DNA of 64,000 nt, from positions 1,116,001 through 1,180,000 of the forward strand of contig NZ_CP027657.1 in assembly GCF_003008615.1 (NCBI RefSeq), read 5' to 3'. Positions 1-10,065 of this stretch are shown in pieces; the first letter of the stretch is position 1, and every line of letters starts with the position of its first letter. Below the pieces are notes generated by a model that saw nothing but the letters and a program-made list of their open reading frames with translations, did not search any database and was not told the DNA's origin. The DNA is from Pseudomonas mendocina (GTDB lineage: Bacteria; Pseudomonadota; Gammaproteobacteria; Pseudomonadales; Pseudomonadaceae). Both the position numbers and the translations under genes were made by a program.

Positions 1-212
1 TCAGGCCGCGGCAAGGACACGAAGCGCCGCCGCGCTTGGCGCCCAGTCCCATGCAGATTTCCTTCACACCCCGGACAAGCCGGAGACAACCGGGAGTAGC
101 GCGCCCCGATTCGATCTGGTAAGTTCGCCCGCTTGCAGCCGCAGGGCCAGGACAAATGCCTGGCAATGGAATACCCTGCGCGATGGATTTGAAAGAGTGA
201 GAGGCGTCATCC
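1..212. other. Upstream region of dksA, no gene called
   Basis: No convincing gene is visible in this stretch. One forward frame stays open by chance but has no start, ribosome site or recognisable protein content. It presumably holds the 3' flank of the preceding gene (sfsA in related genomes, inferred only) and the dksA promoter. A weak purine-rich ribosome site (GAGAGG) lies just before the dksA start at 213. Confidence 0.4.
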
Positions 213-659
213 ATGCCCACAAAAGAAAAAGCCAAAAGCACCAGCCAGCTGATTCGTGGTTTCGAGCCTTATCCAGAGAAGAAGGGCGAGGAATACATGA
301 GCGAGCCGATGCGCGCTCACTTCACCAGCATCCTCAATAAGTGGAAGCTGGAGCTGATGCAGGAAGTCGACCGTACCGTGCACCACATGCAGGACGAAGC
401 GGCCAACTTCCCGGATCCGGCCGACCGCGCCAGCCAGGAAGAAGAATTCAGCCTGGAACTGCGTGCCCGTGACCGCGAGCGCAAGCTGATCAAGAAAATC
501 GACGAGACCCTGCAGCTGATCGAAGACAACGATTACGGCTGGTGCGACTCTTGCGGCGTTGAGATCGGCATTCGCCGCCTCGAAGCCCGCCCGACCGCCA
601 CGCTGTGCATCGATTGCAAGACGCTGGCGGAAATCAAGGAAAAGCAGATCGGTTCCTGA
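213..659 (+). CDS. dksA: RNA polymerase-binding transcription factor DksA
   Basis: 148 residues, the normal length for DksA. It binds the secondary channel of RNA polymerase and works with ppGpp in the stringent response, repressing rRNA promoters and activating amino-acid promoters. The central coiled coil covers about residues 35-105, and its tip carries the D-x-x-D-x-A motif (DPADRA). A C4 zinc finger follows, with CDSC and CIDC pairs near residues 115-138, so this is the zinc-containing form, not the zinc-free DksA2 paralogue. GAGAGG lies a short distance before the ATG. gluQ follows 62 bp downstream after a hairpin, the usual dksA-gluQ pairing in gammaproteobacteria. Confidence 0.97.
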   Translation: MPTKEKAKSTSQLIRGFEPYPEKKGEEYMSEPMRAHFTSILNKWKLELMQEVDRTVHHMQDEAANFPDPADRASQEEEFSLELRARDRERKLIKKIDETLQLIEDNDYGWCDSCGVEIGIRRLEARPTATLCIDCKTLAEIKEKQIGS

Positions 660-668
660 TCTGACGAC

Positions 669-695
669 GGGGCGCTTAGGCGCCCCGCTCTGTTT
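669..695 (+). terminator. dksA-gluQ intergenic terminator/attenuator hairpin
   Basis: GGGGCGC (669-675) pairs perfectly with GCGCCCC (680-686) across a TTAG loop, followed by a T-rich tail. It lies between the dksA stop and the gluQ start. In enteric bacteria a terminator between these genes reduces read-through into gluQ, and the same arrangement is likely here. Confidence 0.7.
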
Positions 696-721
696 CTGGC
701 CTTCGCTCCTGACGCGCCTTG

Positions 722-1606
722 ATGAACACTGCCTATATCGGGCGCTTCGCCCCCACTCCAAGCGGCTACCTGCACTTCGGCTCGCTGGTCGCCGCACTCG
801 CCTCCTACCTCGATGCCCGTGCCGTTGGCGGCCGCTGGCTGCTGCGCATGGAGGATCTCGACCCACCACGGGAAGTGCCCGGCGCTCAGGATGCGATCCT
901 GCAGACCCTGGAAGCCTACGGTTTCGAATGGGATGGGGAAATGGTGCGCCAGAGCGAGCGACACGCAGAATATGCCGCCGTGATAGCCCGGCTGTTCAGC
1001 CAGGGACTGGCCTATGCCTGCATCTGCTCGCGCAAGCAACTCGAAGGTTACGCCGGTATCTATCCGGGTTTCTGCCGTAACGCCTGCCACCCTGATCATG
1101 ACGCGGCCATCCGTCTGCGCGTACCAGAACTGGACTATCACTTCGTCGACCGCGTGCAGGGCGAATTCCGCCAGCATCTGGGTCGCGAGGTGGGCGATTT
1201 CGTGATTCGCCGTCGCGACGGCCTGTTCGCCTACCAACTCGCAGTGGTGCTCGACGATGCCTGGCAGGGTGTTACCGATGTGGTACGCGGCGCCGACCTG
1301 CTCGATTCCACGCCGCGCCAGCTCTACCTGCAGGAATTGCTGGGATTGCCGCAGCCGCGTTACCTGCACGTGCCGCTGATCATCCAGCCGGACGGCCACA
1401 AGCTGGGCAAAAGCTACCGTTCGCCACCGCTCCCTTCCGATCAGGCAGGGCCGCTGCTGCTGCGCGCCCTGCGTGCGCTCGGCCAGCAGCCGCCAGCCGA
1501 GCTGCAAGGTGCCGCCCCCGCCGAGTTACTGGCCTGGGGCATCGCCAACTGGGATGCCACACGCATTCCGCGCAGCCGCACCCTGGCCGAAGCGCAATTG
1601 AGGTAG
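722..1606 (+). CDS. gluQ: Glutamyl-Q tRNA(Asp) synthetase
   Basis: 294 residues from the ATG at 722; a TTG directly before it is less likely as start. GluQ activates glutamate and transfers it to queuosine in the anticodon of tRNA(Asp). It is a shortened glutamyl-tRNA synthetase paralogue with the catalytic half but no anticodon-binding domain, which fits this length. The RFAPTPSGYLHFGSL segment near residue 10 is the HIGH-type motif, KLGKS near residue 225 is the KMSKS-type motif, and a C-x-C...Y-x3-C zinc site lies near residues 100-120. It follows dksA through an intergenic hairpin. Confidence 0.95.
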   Translation: MNTAYIGRFAPTPSGYLHFGSLVAALASYLDARAVGGRWLLRMEDLDPPREVPGAQDAILQTLEAYGFEWDGEMVRQSERHAEYAAVIARLFSQGLAYACICSRKQLEGYAGIYPGFCRNACHPDHDAAIRLRVPELDYHFVDRVQGEFRQHLGREVGDFVIRRRDGLFAYQLAVVLDDAWQGVTDVVRGADLLDSTPRQLYLQELLGLPQPRYLHVPLIIQPDGHKLGKSYRSPPLPSDQAGPLLLRALRALGQQPPAELQGAAPAELLAWGIANWDATRIPRSRTLAEAQLR

Positions 1607-1741
1607 GGTGCGCCAAACCCGCTATTCCGGAACCCTGTACGGTCTCGGTGCGCACGGCGCCCCCTAGATGCAAGCCTCAAGTTTGTGGCTTGGGATGCGC
1701 GGCATCCTTTACCATCGCGGCATCTATCGACGAGATGTCAC
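1607..1741. other. gluQ-cbrX intergenic region with partial GTAGGGTGCGC repeat
   Basis: GTAGGGTGCGC directly follows the gluQ stop and resembles one arm of the dispersed inverted repeat found elsewhere in the window (29.8 kb). A matching GTGCGCAC stretch lies about 40 bases on. The cbrXA promoter is probably here, but no clear -35/-10 pair was picked out. Confidence 0.4.
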
Positions 1742-1918
1742 ATGTATATCTACCGACTGGTTTTGATCCTGGTAGTGGGGATCTACCTGTTCTCCCCGGC
1801 CATCATGGACTGGTGGATCGATCACAATGGTGCCTGGTACCGGCCCTACCTGCTGTGGCTGATCCTCATCGTCGTGACCTTCATTCTTCAGAGCCAACGC
1901 GATGCTGACGAGCTTTAG
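1742..1918 (+). CDS. cbrX: Small membrane protein CbrX
   Basis: 58 residues with two hydrophobic segments (about residues 3-20 and 36-50) separated by a Trp-rich turn (DWWIDHNG). Position, size and overlap match CbrX, the small reading frame reported upstream of cbrA in pseudomonads, where its translation is coupled to that of cbrA. The ATG at 1742 is preferred because upstream in-frame starts lack membrane-protein character. Its last 17 bases overlap the start of cbrA at 1902, an arrangement suited to translational coupling. Its biochemical function is not known to me. Confidence 0.8.
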   Translation: MYIYRLVLILVVGIYLFSPAIMDWWIDHNGAWYRPYLLWLILIVVTFILQSQRDADEL

Positions 1919-4856
1919 CCTGAGCGAGCTGATCCTGATCAGCGCCGGCTACCTTCTGGTTCTGTTCGGCGTTGCCTGGCTCAGTGAACATGGCTTGATC
2001 CCGCGTCGGATCATTCGCCACCCGCTGACCTACACCCTGTCGCTGGGCGTCTACGCCAGCGCCTGGGCTTTCTATGGCACGGTGGGCCTGGCCTACCAGT
2101 ACGGTTATGGCTTCCTCGCCAGTTACCTGGGGGTGTCCGGCGCGTTCCTGCTGGCGCCGGTGCTGCTCTATCCGATCCTGCGCATCACCCGCACCTATCA
2201 GCTGTCATCGCTGGCCGATCTGTTCGCCTTCCGTTTTCGCAGCACCTGGGCTGGCGCACTGACCACGCTGTTCATGCTGATCGGCGTGCTGCCGCTGCTG
2301 GCCCTGCAGATCCAGGCGGTGGCCGACTCCATCGGCATCCTCAGCCGCGAGCCGCTGCAGGAGAAAGTGGCGCTGAGCTACTGCGGCCTGATCATCCTCT
2401 TCACCATCCTGTTCGGTGCACGCCATATCGCCACCCGCGAGAAACACGAAGGCCTGGTGTTCGCCATCGCCTTCGAGTCGCTGGTCAAGCTGATCGCCCT
2501 CGGCACCATCGGCCTCTATGCACTGTATGGCGTATTCGGCGGCCCGCGTGAGCTGGAGCTGTGGCTGGTACAGAACCAGGCGGCGCTGTCGACGCTGCAC
2601 ACACCACTGCAGGAAGGCCCGTGGCGCACCCTGCTGCTGGTGTTCTTCGCCTCGGCCATCGTCATGCCGCACATGTACCACATGACCTTCACCGAGAATC
2701 TCAACCCACGCGCCATGGTCAGCGCCAGCTGGGGCCTACCGCTGTTCCTGCTGCTGATGAGCCTGGCCGTGCCGCTGATCCTCTGGGCCGGCCTCAAGCT
2801 CGGCGCCACCACCAACCCTGAATATTTCACGCTCGGCCTGGGCATCGCGGTGAACAGCGAAACGCTGGCGCTGCTTGCCTATATTGGAGGTCTTTCGGCC
2901 TCCAGCGGCCTGATCATCGTCTCGACCCTGGCACTGTCAGGAATGGCACTCAACCATCTGGTGCTGCCGCTGTATCAACCGCCGGCCGAGGGCAACATCT
3001 ACCGCTGGCTGAAGTGGACGCGCCGCGCGCTGATCGCCTTCATCATCATGGCCGGTTACGGCTTCTACCTGCTGCTCGGCGCCCAGCAAGATCTGGCCAA
3101 CCTGGGCATTGTCGCCTTCGTCGCCACCTTGCAGTTCCTGCCCGGCGTGCTCTCGGTGCTGTATTGGCAAACGGCCAATCGCCGCGGCTTCCTCGCCGGG
3201 CTGATGGCAGGGATCAGCGTCTGGGCGCTGACCATGCTGCTGCCGCTGCTGGGCAACCTGGAAGGTCTATACCTGCCGCTGTTCAACGTCATCTATGTGC
3301 TCGACGATGCCAGCTGGCACCTGGCAGCCATCGCCTCGCTGGCCGCCAACGTGCTGGTATTCACTCTGGTGTCACTGTTCACCGAGGCCAGTCCTGAAGA
3401 AAAGAGCGCCGCCGAGGCCTGCGCAGTAGACAACGTGCGTCGCCCACAACGACGCGAACTGGTGGCCATCTCACCACAGGACTTCGCCGCGCAACTGGCC
3501 AAACCGCTCGGCGCCAAGACCGCTCAGCGTGAAGTGGAGCAGGCCCTGCGCGACCTCCATCTACCGTTCGACGAGGGACGCCCTTATGCGCTGCGCCGCC
3601 TGCGCGACCGCATCGAAGCCAACCTATCCGGCCTGATGGGGCCGAGCGTGGCACAAGACATCGTGGAAACCTTCCTGCCCTATAAGTCCGGCAGCGAGGG
3701 CTATGTCACCGAGGACATCCACTTCATCGAAAGCCGGCTGGAAGATTATCAGTCACGCCTCACCGGCCTGGCCGCCGAACTCGATGCACTGCGTCGTTAC
3801 CACCGCCAGACCTTGCAGGAATTGCCAATGGGCGTGTGCTCACTGGCCAAGGATCAGGAGATCCTGATGTGGAACCGCGCCATGGAGGAACTCACCGAGA
3901 TTCCCGCGCAGCGCATCGTCGGCTCGCGCCTGTCCGCCCTGGCCGAACCCTGGCAGAGCCTGCTGCAGAACTTCATCGAACTGCCCGACGAACACCTGCA
4001 CAAACAGCACCTGGCGCTCGATGGACAAACCCGCTGGCTGAACCTGCACAAGGCCGCCATCAACGAGCCCCTGGCGCCGGGTAACAGCGGCCTGGTGCTG
4101 CTGGTCGAGGATCAGACCGACACGCAGATGCTCGAAGACAAGCTGGTGCACTCCGAACGCCTGGCCTCCATCGGCCGCCTGGCGGCCGGCGTCGCGCACG
4201 AGATCGGTAACCCGATCACCGGCATCGCCTGCCTGGCGCAGAACCTGCGCGAGGAACGCGAGCACGACGGCGAGCTGACCGAGATCAGTGGGCAGATTCT
4301 CGAGCAGACCAAGCGCGTGTCACGCATCGTCCAGTCCCTGATGAGCTTTGCTCACTCCGGCAGCCACCAGCGCAGCGACGAACCGGTATGCCTGGCCGAC
4401 GTGGCGCAGGACGCCATCGGCCTGCTGTCCCTGAACAAGCGCAACTTCGACATCCACTTCTATAACCTCTGCGATCCACAACACTGGGCCTGTGGCGACC
4501 CACAACGCCTGGCGCAGGTGCTGATCAACCTGCTGTCCAACGCCCGCGACGCCTCACCGCCCGGTGGCGCCATCCGCGTGCGCAGCGAGGCCAGCGAACA
4601 TACCGTCGATCTGATCGTGGAAGACGAGGGCAGTGGCATTCCCAAGGCGATCATCGACCGCCTGTTCGAACCCTTCTTCACTACCAAGGATCCAGGCGAA
4701 GGCACCGGTCTGGGCCTTGCGCTGGTCTATTCGATCGTGGAAGAGCATTATGGACAGATAACAATCGACAGCCCGGCCGACCCCGAGCGCCAATTGGGCA
4801 CTCGAATTCGGGTCACCCTGCCGAGGCATGTCGAGGCGACGTCCGTAGCGATGTAA
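1902..4856 (+). CDS. cbrA: Sensor histidine kinase CbrA with transporter-like N-terminus
   Basis: 984 residues, the full length for CbrA. The first ~500 residues form a multi-spanning SLC5/sodium-solute symporter-like domain, reported to be linked to histidine transport. A linker and PAS-type region follow (about 600-740), then HisKA with the phospho-acceptor in VAHEIGNP (His766), then an ATPase domain with N, G1 and G2 boxes ([25 protein letters not shown]). It phosphorylates CbrB, encoded 53 bp downstream, and the pair control use of amino acids and other secondary carbon sources through CrcZ. It overlaps cbrX by 17 bp, so its translation probably depends on that of cbrX. Confidence 0.97.
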   Translation: MLTSFSLSELILISAGYLLVLFGVAWLSEHGLIPRRIIRHPLTYTLSLGVYASAWAFYGTVGLAYQYGYGFLASYLGVSGAFLLAPVLLYPILRITRTYQLSSLADLFAFRFRSTWAGALTTLFMLIGVLPLLALQIQAVADSIGILSREPLQEKVALSYCGLIILFTILFGARHIATREKHEGLVFAIAFESLVKLIALGTIGLYALYGVFGGPRELELWLVQNQAALSTLHTPLQEGPWRTLLLVFFASAIVMPHMYHMTFTENLNPRAMVSASWGLPLFLLLMSLAVPLILWAGLKLGATTNPEYFTLGLGIAVNSETLALLAYIGGLSASSGLIIVSTLALSGMALNHLVLPLYQPPAEGNIYRWLKWTRRALIAFIIMAGYGFYLLLGAQQDLANLGIVAFVATLQFLPGVLSVLYWQTANRRGFLAGLMAGISVWALTMLLPLLGNLEGLYLPLFNVIYVLDDASWHLAAIASLAANVLVFTLVSLFTEASPEEKSAAEACAVDNVRRPQRRELVAISPQDFAAQLAKPLGAKTAQREVEQALRDLHLPFDEGRPYALRRLRDRIEANLSGLMGPSVAQDIVETFLPYKSGSEGYVTEDIHFIESRLEDYQSRLTGLAAELDALRRYHRQTLQELPMGVCSLAKDQEILMWNRAMEELTEIPAQRIVGSRLSALAEPWQSLLQNFIELPDEHLHKQHLALDGQTRWLNLHKAAINEPLAPGNSGLVLLVEDQTDTQMLEDKLVHSERLASIGRLAAGVAHEIGNPITGIACLAQNLREEREHDGELTEISGQILEQTKRVSRIVQSLMSFAHSGSHQRSDEPVCLADVAQDAIGLLSLNKRNFDIHFYNLCDPQHWACGDPQRLAQVLINLLSNARDASPPGGAIRVRSEASEHTVDLIVEDEGSGIPKAIIDRLFEPFFTTKDPGEGTGLGLALVYSIVEEHYGQITIDSPADPERQLGTRIRVTLPRHVEATSVAM

Positions 4857-4909
4857 ACAGCGACAGAGGGTGCCTGCGGCACCTCCGTGACCGTCGAGAG
4901 ACCGAATTG

Positions 4910-6343
4910 ATGCCACATATTCTTATCGTCGAAGACGAAACCATTATCCGCTCTGCCTTGCGCCGCCTGCTCGAACGTAACCAGTACCAGGTCAGCGAAG
5001 CTGGCTCGGTACAGGAAGCTCAGGAGCGCTACAGCATTCCGACCTTCGACCTGATCGTCAGTGACCTGCGCCTGCCCGGCGCGCCCGGTACCGAACTGAT
5101 CAAACTGGCCGAAGGCACCCCGGTGCTGATCATGACCAGCTATGCCAGCCTGCGCTCGGCAGTGGACTCGATGAAGATGGGCGCGGTCGACTACATCGCC
5201 AAGCCCTTTGATCACGATGAGATGTTGCAGGCCGTCGCCCGCATCCTGCGTGACCGTCAGGAAGCCAAGAACTCCCCGGCCAGCGCAAGCAGCAGCCCCT
5301 CACGTAGCGGTAACGGCGAAAAAGCCGCCGATAACGCCAATGGCGAAATCGGCATCATCGGCTCTTGCGCCGCCATGCAGGAGCTCTATAGCAAGATTCG
5401 CAAGGTCGCCCCCACCGACTCCAATGTACTGGTGCAAGGCGAATCCGGCACCGGCAAGGAACTGGTCGCGCGTGCCCTGCACAACCTATCGCGTCGCGCC
5501 AAGGCGCCACTGATTTCGGTGAACTGCGCGGCGATTCCGGAAACCCTGATCGAGTCCGAGCTGTTCGGCCACGAGAAAGGCGCATTTACCGGCGCCAGCG
5601 CTGGTCGCGCCGGTCTGGTGGAAGCGGCCGATGGCGGCACATTGTTCCTTGATGAGATCGGCGAGCTGCCACTGGAAGCCCAGGCGCGCCTGCTGCGCGT
5701 ATTGCAGGAAGGCGAGATTCGCCGGGTCGGCTCGGTACAGTCGCAAAAGGTCGATGTGCGCTTGATCGCCGCGACCCACCGCGACCTCAAGACTCTGGCC
5801 AAGACCGGCCAATTCCGTGAAGACCTCTATTACCGCCTGCACGTGATCGCCCTCAAGCTCCCAGCACTCCGCGAGCGCGGCGCCGACGTGAGCGAAATCG
5901 CCCAGGCGTTTCTGGTGCGCCAATACACCCGCATGGGCCGCGAGCCGCTGCATTTCGCCCACGATGCGGAACAGGCCATCCGTCACTATTCCTGGCCCGG
6001 TAACGTTCGTGAGCTGGAGAACGCCATCGAGCGTGCGGTGATCCTGTGTGAAGGCACGGAGATTTCCGCTGACCTGCTGGGTATCGATATCGAGCTGGAC
6101 GATCTGGACGACGAAATCTTCGGCCTGCCCGGCCTCCCCAGTCAGCCGGGTAACAGCAGCCATGAGCCGACCGAGGATCTATCCCTGGAGGACTACTTCC
6201 AGCACTTCGTGCTCGAGCATCAGGATCACATGACCGAGACCGAGCTGGCCCGCAAGCTGGGCATCAGTCGCAAATGCCTGTGGGAACGCCGTCAGCGCCT
6301 GGGCATCCCACGCCGCAAATCCGGTGTGACCAGCGGTTCTTGA
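4910..6343 (+). CDS. cbrB: NtrC-family sigma-54 response regulator CbrB
   Basis: 477 residues. The receiver domain (1-120) has the acidic pocket ED at 8-9 and the phospho-acceptor Asp52 in SDLRLPG. The AAA+ domain (about 145-380) has Walker A GESGTGKE and the sigma-54 contact loop GAFTGA. The Fis-type helix-turn-helix is at the C-terminus ([10 protein letters not shown] region). Phosphorylated by CbrA, it activates sigma-54 promoters, principally that of crcZ just downstream, where a CbrB-type palindrome and a -24/-12 promoter are both visible. The ATG at 4910 is used in preference to the adjoining TTG at 4907. Confidence 0.97.
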   Translation: MPHILIVEDETIIRSALRRLLERNQYQVSEAGSVQEAQERYSIPTFDLIVSDLRLPGAPGTELIKLAEGTPVLIMTSYASLRSAVDSMKMGAVDYIAKPFDHDEMLQAVARILRDRQEAKNSPASASSSPSRSGNGEKAADNANGEIGIIGSCAAMQELYSKIRKVAPTDSNVLVQGESGTGKELVARALHNLSRRAKAPLISVNCAAIPETLIESELFGHEKGAFTGASAGRAGLVEAADGGTLFLDEIGELPLEAQARLLRVLQEGEIRRVGSVQSQKVDVRLIAATHRDLKTLAKTGQFREDLYYRLHVIALKLPALRERGADVSEIAQAFLVRQYTRMGREPLHFAHDAEQAIRHYSWPGNVRELENAIERAVILCEGTEISADLLGIDIELDDLDDEIFGLPGLPSQPGNSSHEPTEDLSLEDYFQHFVLEHQDHMTETELARKLGISRKCLWERRQRLGIPRRKSGVTSGS

Positions 6344-6388
6344 CCTTGCGCCCCGGTGACAACCGACCTGCGCGCAGGTTCCACAGGT

Positions 6389-6414
6389 TGTTACCGGTTC
6401 AATATCTCGTAACA
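6389..6414 (+). promoter_or_regulatory. CbrB upstream activating palindrome for crcZ
   Basis: TGTTAC (6389-6394) and GTAACA (6409-6414) form a perfect inverted repeat with a 14-base spacer, matching the CbrB site described upstream of crcZ in P. aeruginosa and P. putida. It lies about 100 bp upstream of the sigma-54 promoter, a normal distance for an enhancer. A further half-site-like GGTAAC follows near 6430. Confidence 0.82.
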
Positions 6415-6512
6415 AAGGTCGGGTCTATCGGTAACGAAAACCCGGCCTCCCCCCCGCCACACACCACCCCAAAAAACGCGCAAACCCTTGATTTACAAGG
6501 AATCGCCAAAAC

Positions 6513-6528
6513 TGGCACGGCAACTGCT
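6513..6528 (+). promoter_or_regulatory. Sigma-54 (-24/-12) promoter of crcZ
   Basis: TGGCACG then CTGCT gives GG at 6514-6515 and GC at 6526-6527 with exactly 10 bases between them, as RpoN promoters require. The predicted start about 12 bases further falls at about 6538-6540, at the start of the CA-rich RNA. Confidence 0.88.
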
Positions 6529-6537
6529 TTATCTCTG

Positions 6538-6900
6538 GCACAACAACAATAACAAGCAATGCCCTACACAATAAGAACAAGACGAAACGACTCCAGAACA
6601 ACAAAAACAATAAGGACGGAGGCGCAGCTAACTGATTCTTTTGGAGAGGAGTTGCCTCAGGGGTTCGCCCCTTACGACCAGGCTGAGAACAATAAAACTG
6701 CCCCAAGGCAGCGCCGGAACTGGTTGGAACATGGCAGCATCAGCGTCCAAAGAAATCCGTTTGCTATTGGCTCCCCTCTCTAGGGAGCACCCGGTAAGCC
6801 ACGGCGAGCCGGGAAGGGCCAAACAACAAAAACAACAGGCCCTCAATAACAATAAAAACAAAGCACGCACCAACTTGGGGGGGAGCTTCGGCTCCCCCAG
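6538..6900 (+). ncRNA. crcZ: Small RNA CrcZ, sponge for the Hfq/Crc repressor complex
   Basis: No protein-coding frame is convincing here, but the stretch has at least five clusters of the A-rich Hfq/Crc motif AAYAAYAA (6542-6555, 6597-6613, 6688-6695, 6822-6829, 6845-6855) exposed between GC-rich hairpins. It starts at the sigma-54 promoter and ends near a stable hairpin (GGGGGAGC, TTCG loop, GCTCCCCC; 6879-6898). CrcZ titrates Hfq/Crc from target mRNAs and so relieves carbon catabolite repression. The position between cbrB and pcnB is its conserved location. Length of about 360 nt is slightly below the ~400 nt of P. aeruginosa CrcZ. The 3' end is approximate, since no run of Ts follows the hairpin. 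Confidence 0.9.
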
Positions 6901-7113
6901 TAGCTTCCGGTTCTCGGATCCCCGCCTGCCGCCTCTCTACACACCTTCTCCCTACACGATGCTAGAATCCGCAGCAATCATGCGGTCATCGTTTCGCATG
7001 CCGTTGAAAAAATCATTGCCGAGGCGAGCTGCTTTTAGCGCTACGACGCCCGTGCCGGTAGTTTTTCAACAGCATGCGGGGCTGACCGACCACTACTCCA
7101 AACAGTGCATCCC
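6901..7113. other. crcZ-pcnB intergenic region
   Basis: About 210 bases between the CrcZ hairpin and pcnB. No gene is visible. It presumably contains the pcnB promoter; A/T-rich segments near 6950-7020 could serve, but no clear element pair is claimed. Confidence 0.4.
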
Positions 7114-8511
7114 ATGCTGAAAAAGCTGTTCAAGTCTTTCCGCTCACCTCTGCGCCGCGCCGCTCGTCCACGCAGCACCCCTGAAGTGCTGGGCAGTCGA
7201 CAACATCCGCTCAATCGTAACGAGATCAGCCGCCACGCCATCAGTGTGGTCGAACGCCTGCAGAAAGCCGGTTATCAGGCCTACCTGGTCGGCGGCTGCG
7301 TGCGCGACCTGCTGCTGGATATCGATCCGAAGGATTTCGACGTCGCCACCAGCGCTACCCCCGAGCAAGTGCGCGCCGAGTTCCGTAATGCACGAGTGAT
7401 CGGTCGCCGCTTCAAGCTGGTTCACGTGCACTTCGGTCGCGAGATCATCGAAGTCGCCACCTTCCGCGCCAATCATCCACAGGGTGAGGAAGAGGAAAAC
7501 AGCAACCTGGCCGCGCGCAACGAAAGTGGTCGTATCCTGCGCGATAACGTCTACGGCACCCTGGAAGACGACGCCCAGCGCCGTGACTTCACCATCAATG
7601 CGCTGTATTACGACCCGACTCAGGAGCACATTCTCGATTACGCCCGCGGCATGCATGACGTGCGTAACCACCTGGTGCGACTGATCGGCGACCCCGAGCA
7701 GCGTTATCTGGAAGATCCGGTGCGCATGCTCCGGGCAGTGCGTTTCGCCGCCAAGCTCGATTTCGATATCGAGAAGCACAGCGCCGAACCGATACGCCGC
7801 CTGGCACCGATGTTGCGCGACATACCCTCGGCGCGTCTGTTCGACGAAGTACTCAAGCTGTTTCTCACCGGTTACGCCGAGTACACCTTCGATCTGCTGC
7901 TCGAACATGACCTGTTCGCGCAACTGTTCCCGGCCAGCGGTGAAGCGCTCAAGCGCAATCCCGAGTACACCGAGAAGCTGATCCGTCAGGCGCTGATCAA
8001 CACCGATGATCGCGTCCATGAGGGCAAGTCGGTCACCCCCGCCTTCCTCTTCGCGGCCATGCTCTGGCCAGCCCTTCCGGCCCGCGTGCTGCACTTGCAG
8101 GGCAAGGGCATGCCACCGATCCCCGCCATGCAGGAAGCCGCTCACGAGTTGATCACCGAGCAGTGCCAGCGCATCGCCGTGCCCAAGCGCTTCACCATCC
8201 CGATCCGCGAGATCTGGGATATGCAGGAGCGCCTGCCAAGACGCAGTGGCAAACGCGCCGACCTGCTGCTGGAGAACCCACGCTTCCGCGCCGGTTACGA
8301 CTTCCTTCTGCTGCGCGAACTGGCCGGCGAAGACACCGGCGGCCTGGGCGAGTGGTGGACCGAGTACCAGGATGCCAATGACAGCCAGCGCCGGCAGATG
8401 ATCCGCGATTTGGCCGGCAAGCCCGAGGCCGCGGGCAACGCCCCACGCAAACGCCGGCGCAACAACAATCGGCGCAAGCGCAGTGACGACGGCAGCACCG
8501 CCGCAGAATGA
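7114..8511 (+). CDS. pcnB: Poly(A) polymerase I
   Basis: 465 residues from the ATG at 7114; a GTG nine bases upstream is an alternative. PcnB adds 3' poly(A) tails that promote RNA decay. The nucleotidyltransferase core starts with YLVGGCVRD and the metal-binding D-x-D lies in KDFDVAT. RDFTINALYYD and the RYLEDPVRMLRAVRFAAKL region are typical of class II tRNA nucleotidyltransferase/poly(A) polymerases. The C-terminal tail is very basic (RKRRRNNNRRKR), as in other PcnB proteins. It overlaps folK by 4 bp (ATGA), so the two are translationally coupled. A homologous CCA-adding enzyme is possible in principle, but the length, tail and folK pairing favour PcnB. Confidence 0.95.
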   Translation: MLKKLFKSFRSPLRRAARPRSTPEVLGSRQHPLNRNEISRHAISVVERLQKAGYQAYLVGGCVRDLLLDIDPKDFDVATSATPEQVRAEFRNARVIGRRFKLVHVHFGREIIEVATFRANHPQGEEEENSNLAARNESGRILRDNVYGTLEDDAQRRDFTINALYYDPTQEHILDYARGMHDVRNHLVRLIGDPEQRYLEDPVRMLRAVRFAAKLDFDIEKHSAEPIRRLAPMLRDIPSARLFDEVLKLFLTGYAEYTFDLLLEHDLFAQLFPASGEALKRNPEYTEKLIRQALINTDDRVHEGKSVTPAFLFAAMLWPALPARVLHLQGKGMPPIPAMQEAAHELITEQCQRIAVPKRFTIPIREIWDMQERLPRRSGKRADLLLENPRFRAGYDFLLLRELAGEDTGGLGEWWTEYQDANDSQRRQMIRDLAGKPEAAGNAPRKRRRNNNRRKRSDDGSTAAE

Positions 8512-8996
8512 TGGAACGGGTTTACATCGGCCTGGGCAGTAACCTGGAAACGCCCCGTCAGCAGTTGCAGGAAGCTCTCGGCGCTCTTGCCCGTCTGCCG
8601 CACAGCCAGCTGGCAGGCCGTTCCTCGTTATACGCCAGTGACCCGCTGGGCCCAGCGGATCAACCGCGCTACGTCAACGCCGTGGCAGCGCTGGATACCG
8701 AACTGGAGCCCTGGCAGTTGCTCGATGCCCTGCAACGCATCGAGCAGGAGCAGGGCCGCGTACGCAAGGCCGAACGTTGGGGACCGCGCACTCTGGATCT
8801 GGACATTCTGCTGTTCGGCAAGCGGGTGATTTCCGATGAGCGCCTGACCGTACCGCACTACCATATGCACGCTCGCCCTTTCGTACTCTACCCACTGGCT
8901 GAACTCGACCCCGAGCTGGAGCTGCCAGATGGACGCCACCTGTGCGAACTACTGGCCGCCTGCCCGTTCACCGGGCTGGAGCGTCTGCCCGAGTGA
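8508..8996 (+). CDS. folK: 6-hydroxymethyl-7,8-dihydropterin pyrophosphokinase
   Basis: 162 residues, normal for HPPK. It transfers pyrophosphate from ATP to 6-hydroxymethyl-dihydropterin, the step before dihydropteroate synthase in folate synthesis. Visible signatures are YIGLGSN at the N-terminus, GPRTLDLDIL (metal and ATP binding), and PHYHMHARPFVLYPL. Two tandem ATGs (8508, 8511) occur; the first overlaps the pcnB stop. It sits in the pcnB-folK-panB-panC cluster, linking RNA decay and B-vitamin genes as in other pseudomonads. Confidence 0.96.
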   Translation: MMERVYIGLGSNLETPRQQLQEALGALARLPHSQLAGRSSLYASDPLGPADQPRYVNAVAALDTELEPWQLLDALQRIEQEQGRVRKAERWGPRTLDLDILLFGKRVISDERLTVPHYHMHARPFVLYPLAELDPELELPDGRHLCELLAACPFTGLERLPE

Positions 8997-9264
8997 CCCT
9001 GCGCTGTTGCGTGGCCCAGCTTCCGGGCAACACCCCCCTGCGTAACGCCTGGCGCCATGGCGCAGCCGCTCTAGCCTGAAGCCTGGCCGCCCACATTGGC
9101 GGTAACGCCAGTAACAGAGCGGTAACACCCGCAATTGACTTCAAGCCCCCCCATCAGGACTATAGGCGTCCCGTCGCCCAGCGCCGGGCGCACCTTTATG
9201 CCAATCCAGGCCGGATTGCAGCCAGATAGAAGCCGTACACCGAGCCTGAGCGAGGATCCTTGAA
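8997..9264. promoter_or_regulatory. folK-panB intergenic region with candidate panB promoter
   Basis: 268 bases without a gene. TTGACT at 9135-9140 and ACTATA at 9159-9164 are separated by 18 bases and could be a sigma-70 promoter for panBC. Two GTAACG/GGTAAC repeats occur upstream (9040-9125). The promoter call rests on pattern only. Confidence 0.4.
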
Positions 9265-10065
9265 ATGCCTGACGTTACCCTGACCACCCTGCAAAGCCTG
9301 AAGCAGAACGGTGAAAAGATCGCCATGCTGACCGCTTATGACGCCACCTTCGCCCAAGCCTGCTGCCAGGCCGGTGCCGAGGTGCTACTGGTCGGCGACT
9401 CCCTGGGCATGGTGCTACAGGGCCACGACAGTACCTTGCCGGTCAGCGTCGATGAGATGGCCTACCACACCGCCAGCGTCAAACGCGGTAACCAGGGCGC
9501 GCTGATCATCAGCGACCTGCCGTTCATGGCCTATGCCACCACCGAACAGACTCTGCTCAATAGCGCCAAGCTGATGCAGGCCGGTGCGCACATGGTCAAA
9601 CTGGAAGGTGCCGGCTGGCTGGCCGAGCCGATCCGCCTGCTGGCTGAACGCGGTGTGCCGGTCTGCGCCCACCTCGGCCTCACGCCACAAGCCGTGAACA
9701 TCCTTGGCGGCTACAAGGTACAGGGCCGCCAGGAAGCGCAGGCCCGCCAGATGCGCGCTGATGCCATGGCGCTGGAGCAGGCCGGTGCAGCCATGCTGCT
9801 GCTCGAATGCGTGCCCAGCGAGCTGGCTGCCGAGATCGCTCAGGCGGTGAAGATTCCGGTTATCGGTATCGGCGCCGGCCCAGGCACCGATGGCCAGGTG
9901 CTGGTGCTGCACGACATGCTCGGCCTGTCGCTCTCGGGCCGCGTCGCCAAGTTCGTACGCAACTTCATGATCGGTGCGGACAGCATTCAGGGCGCCCTGA
10001 GCGCTTACGTGAAAGCGGTCAAGGATGGCAGCTTCCCCGCTGCCGAACACGGTTTCTCGGCATGA
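9265..10065 (+). CDS. panB: 3-methyl-2-oxobutanoate hydroxymethyltransferase
   Basis: 266 residues. PanB makes ketopantoate from 2-oxoisovalerate and methylene-tetrahydrofolate, the first committed step of pantothenate synthesis. The TIM-barrel signatures are [10 protein letters not shown], the Mg-binding VGDSLGMV loop with GHDSTLPV, and the catalytic Glu in [24 protein letters not shown] near residue 205 is the family's second signature. It overlaps panC by 4 bp (ATGA). Confidence 0.97.
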   Translation: MPDVTLTTLQSLKQNGEKIAMLTAYDATFAQACCQAGAEVLLVGDSLGMVLQGHDSTLPVSVDEMAYHTASVKRGNQGALIISDLPFMAYATTEQTLLNSAKLMQAGAHMVKLEGAGWLAEPIRLLAERGVPVCAHLGLTPQAVNILGGYKVQGRQEAQARQMRADAMALEQAGAAMLLLECVPSELAAEIAQAVKIPVIGIGAGPGTDGQVLVLHDMLGLSLSGRVAKFVRNFMIGADSIQGALSAYVKAVKDGSFPAAEHGFSA

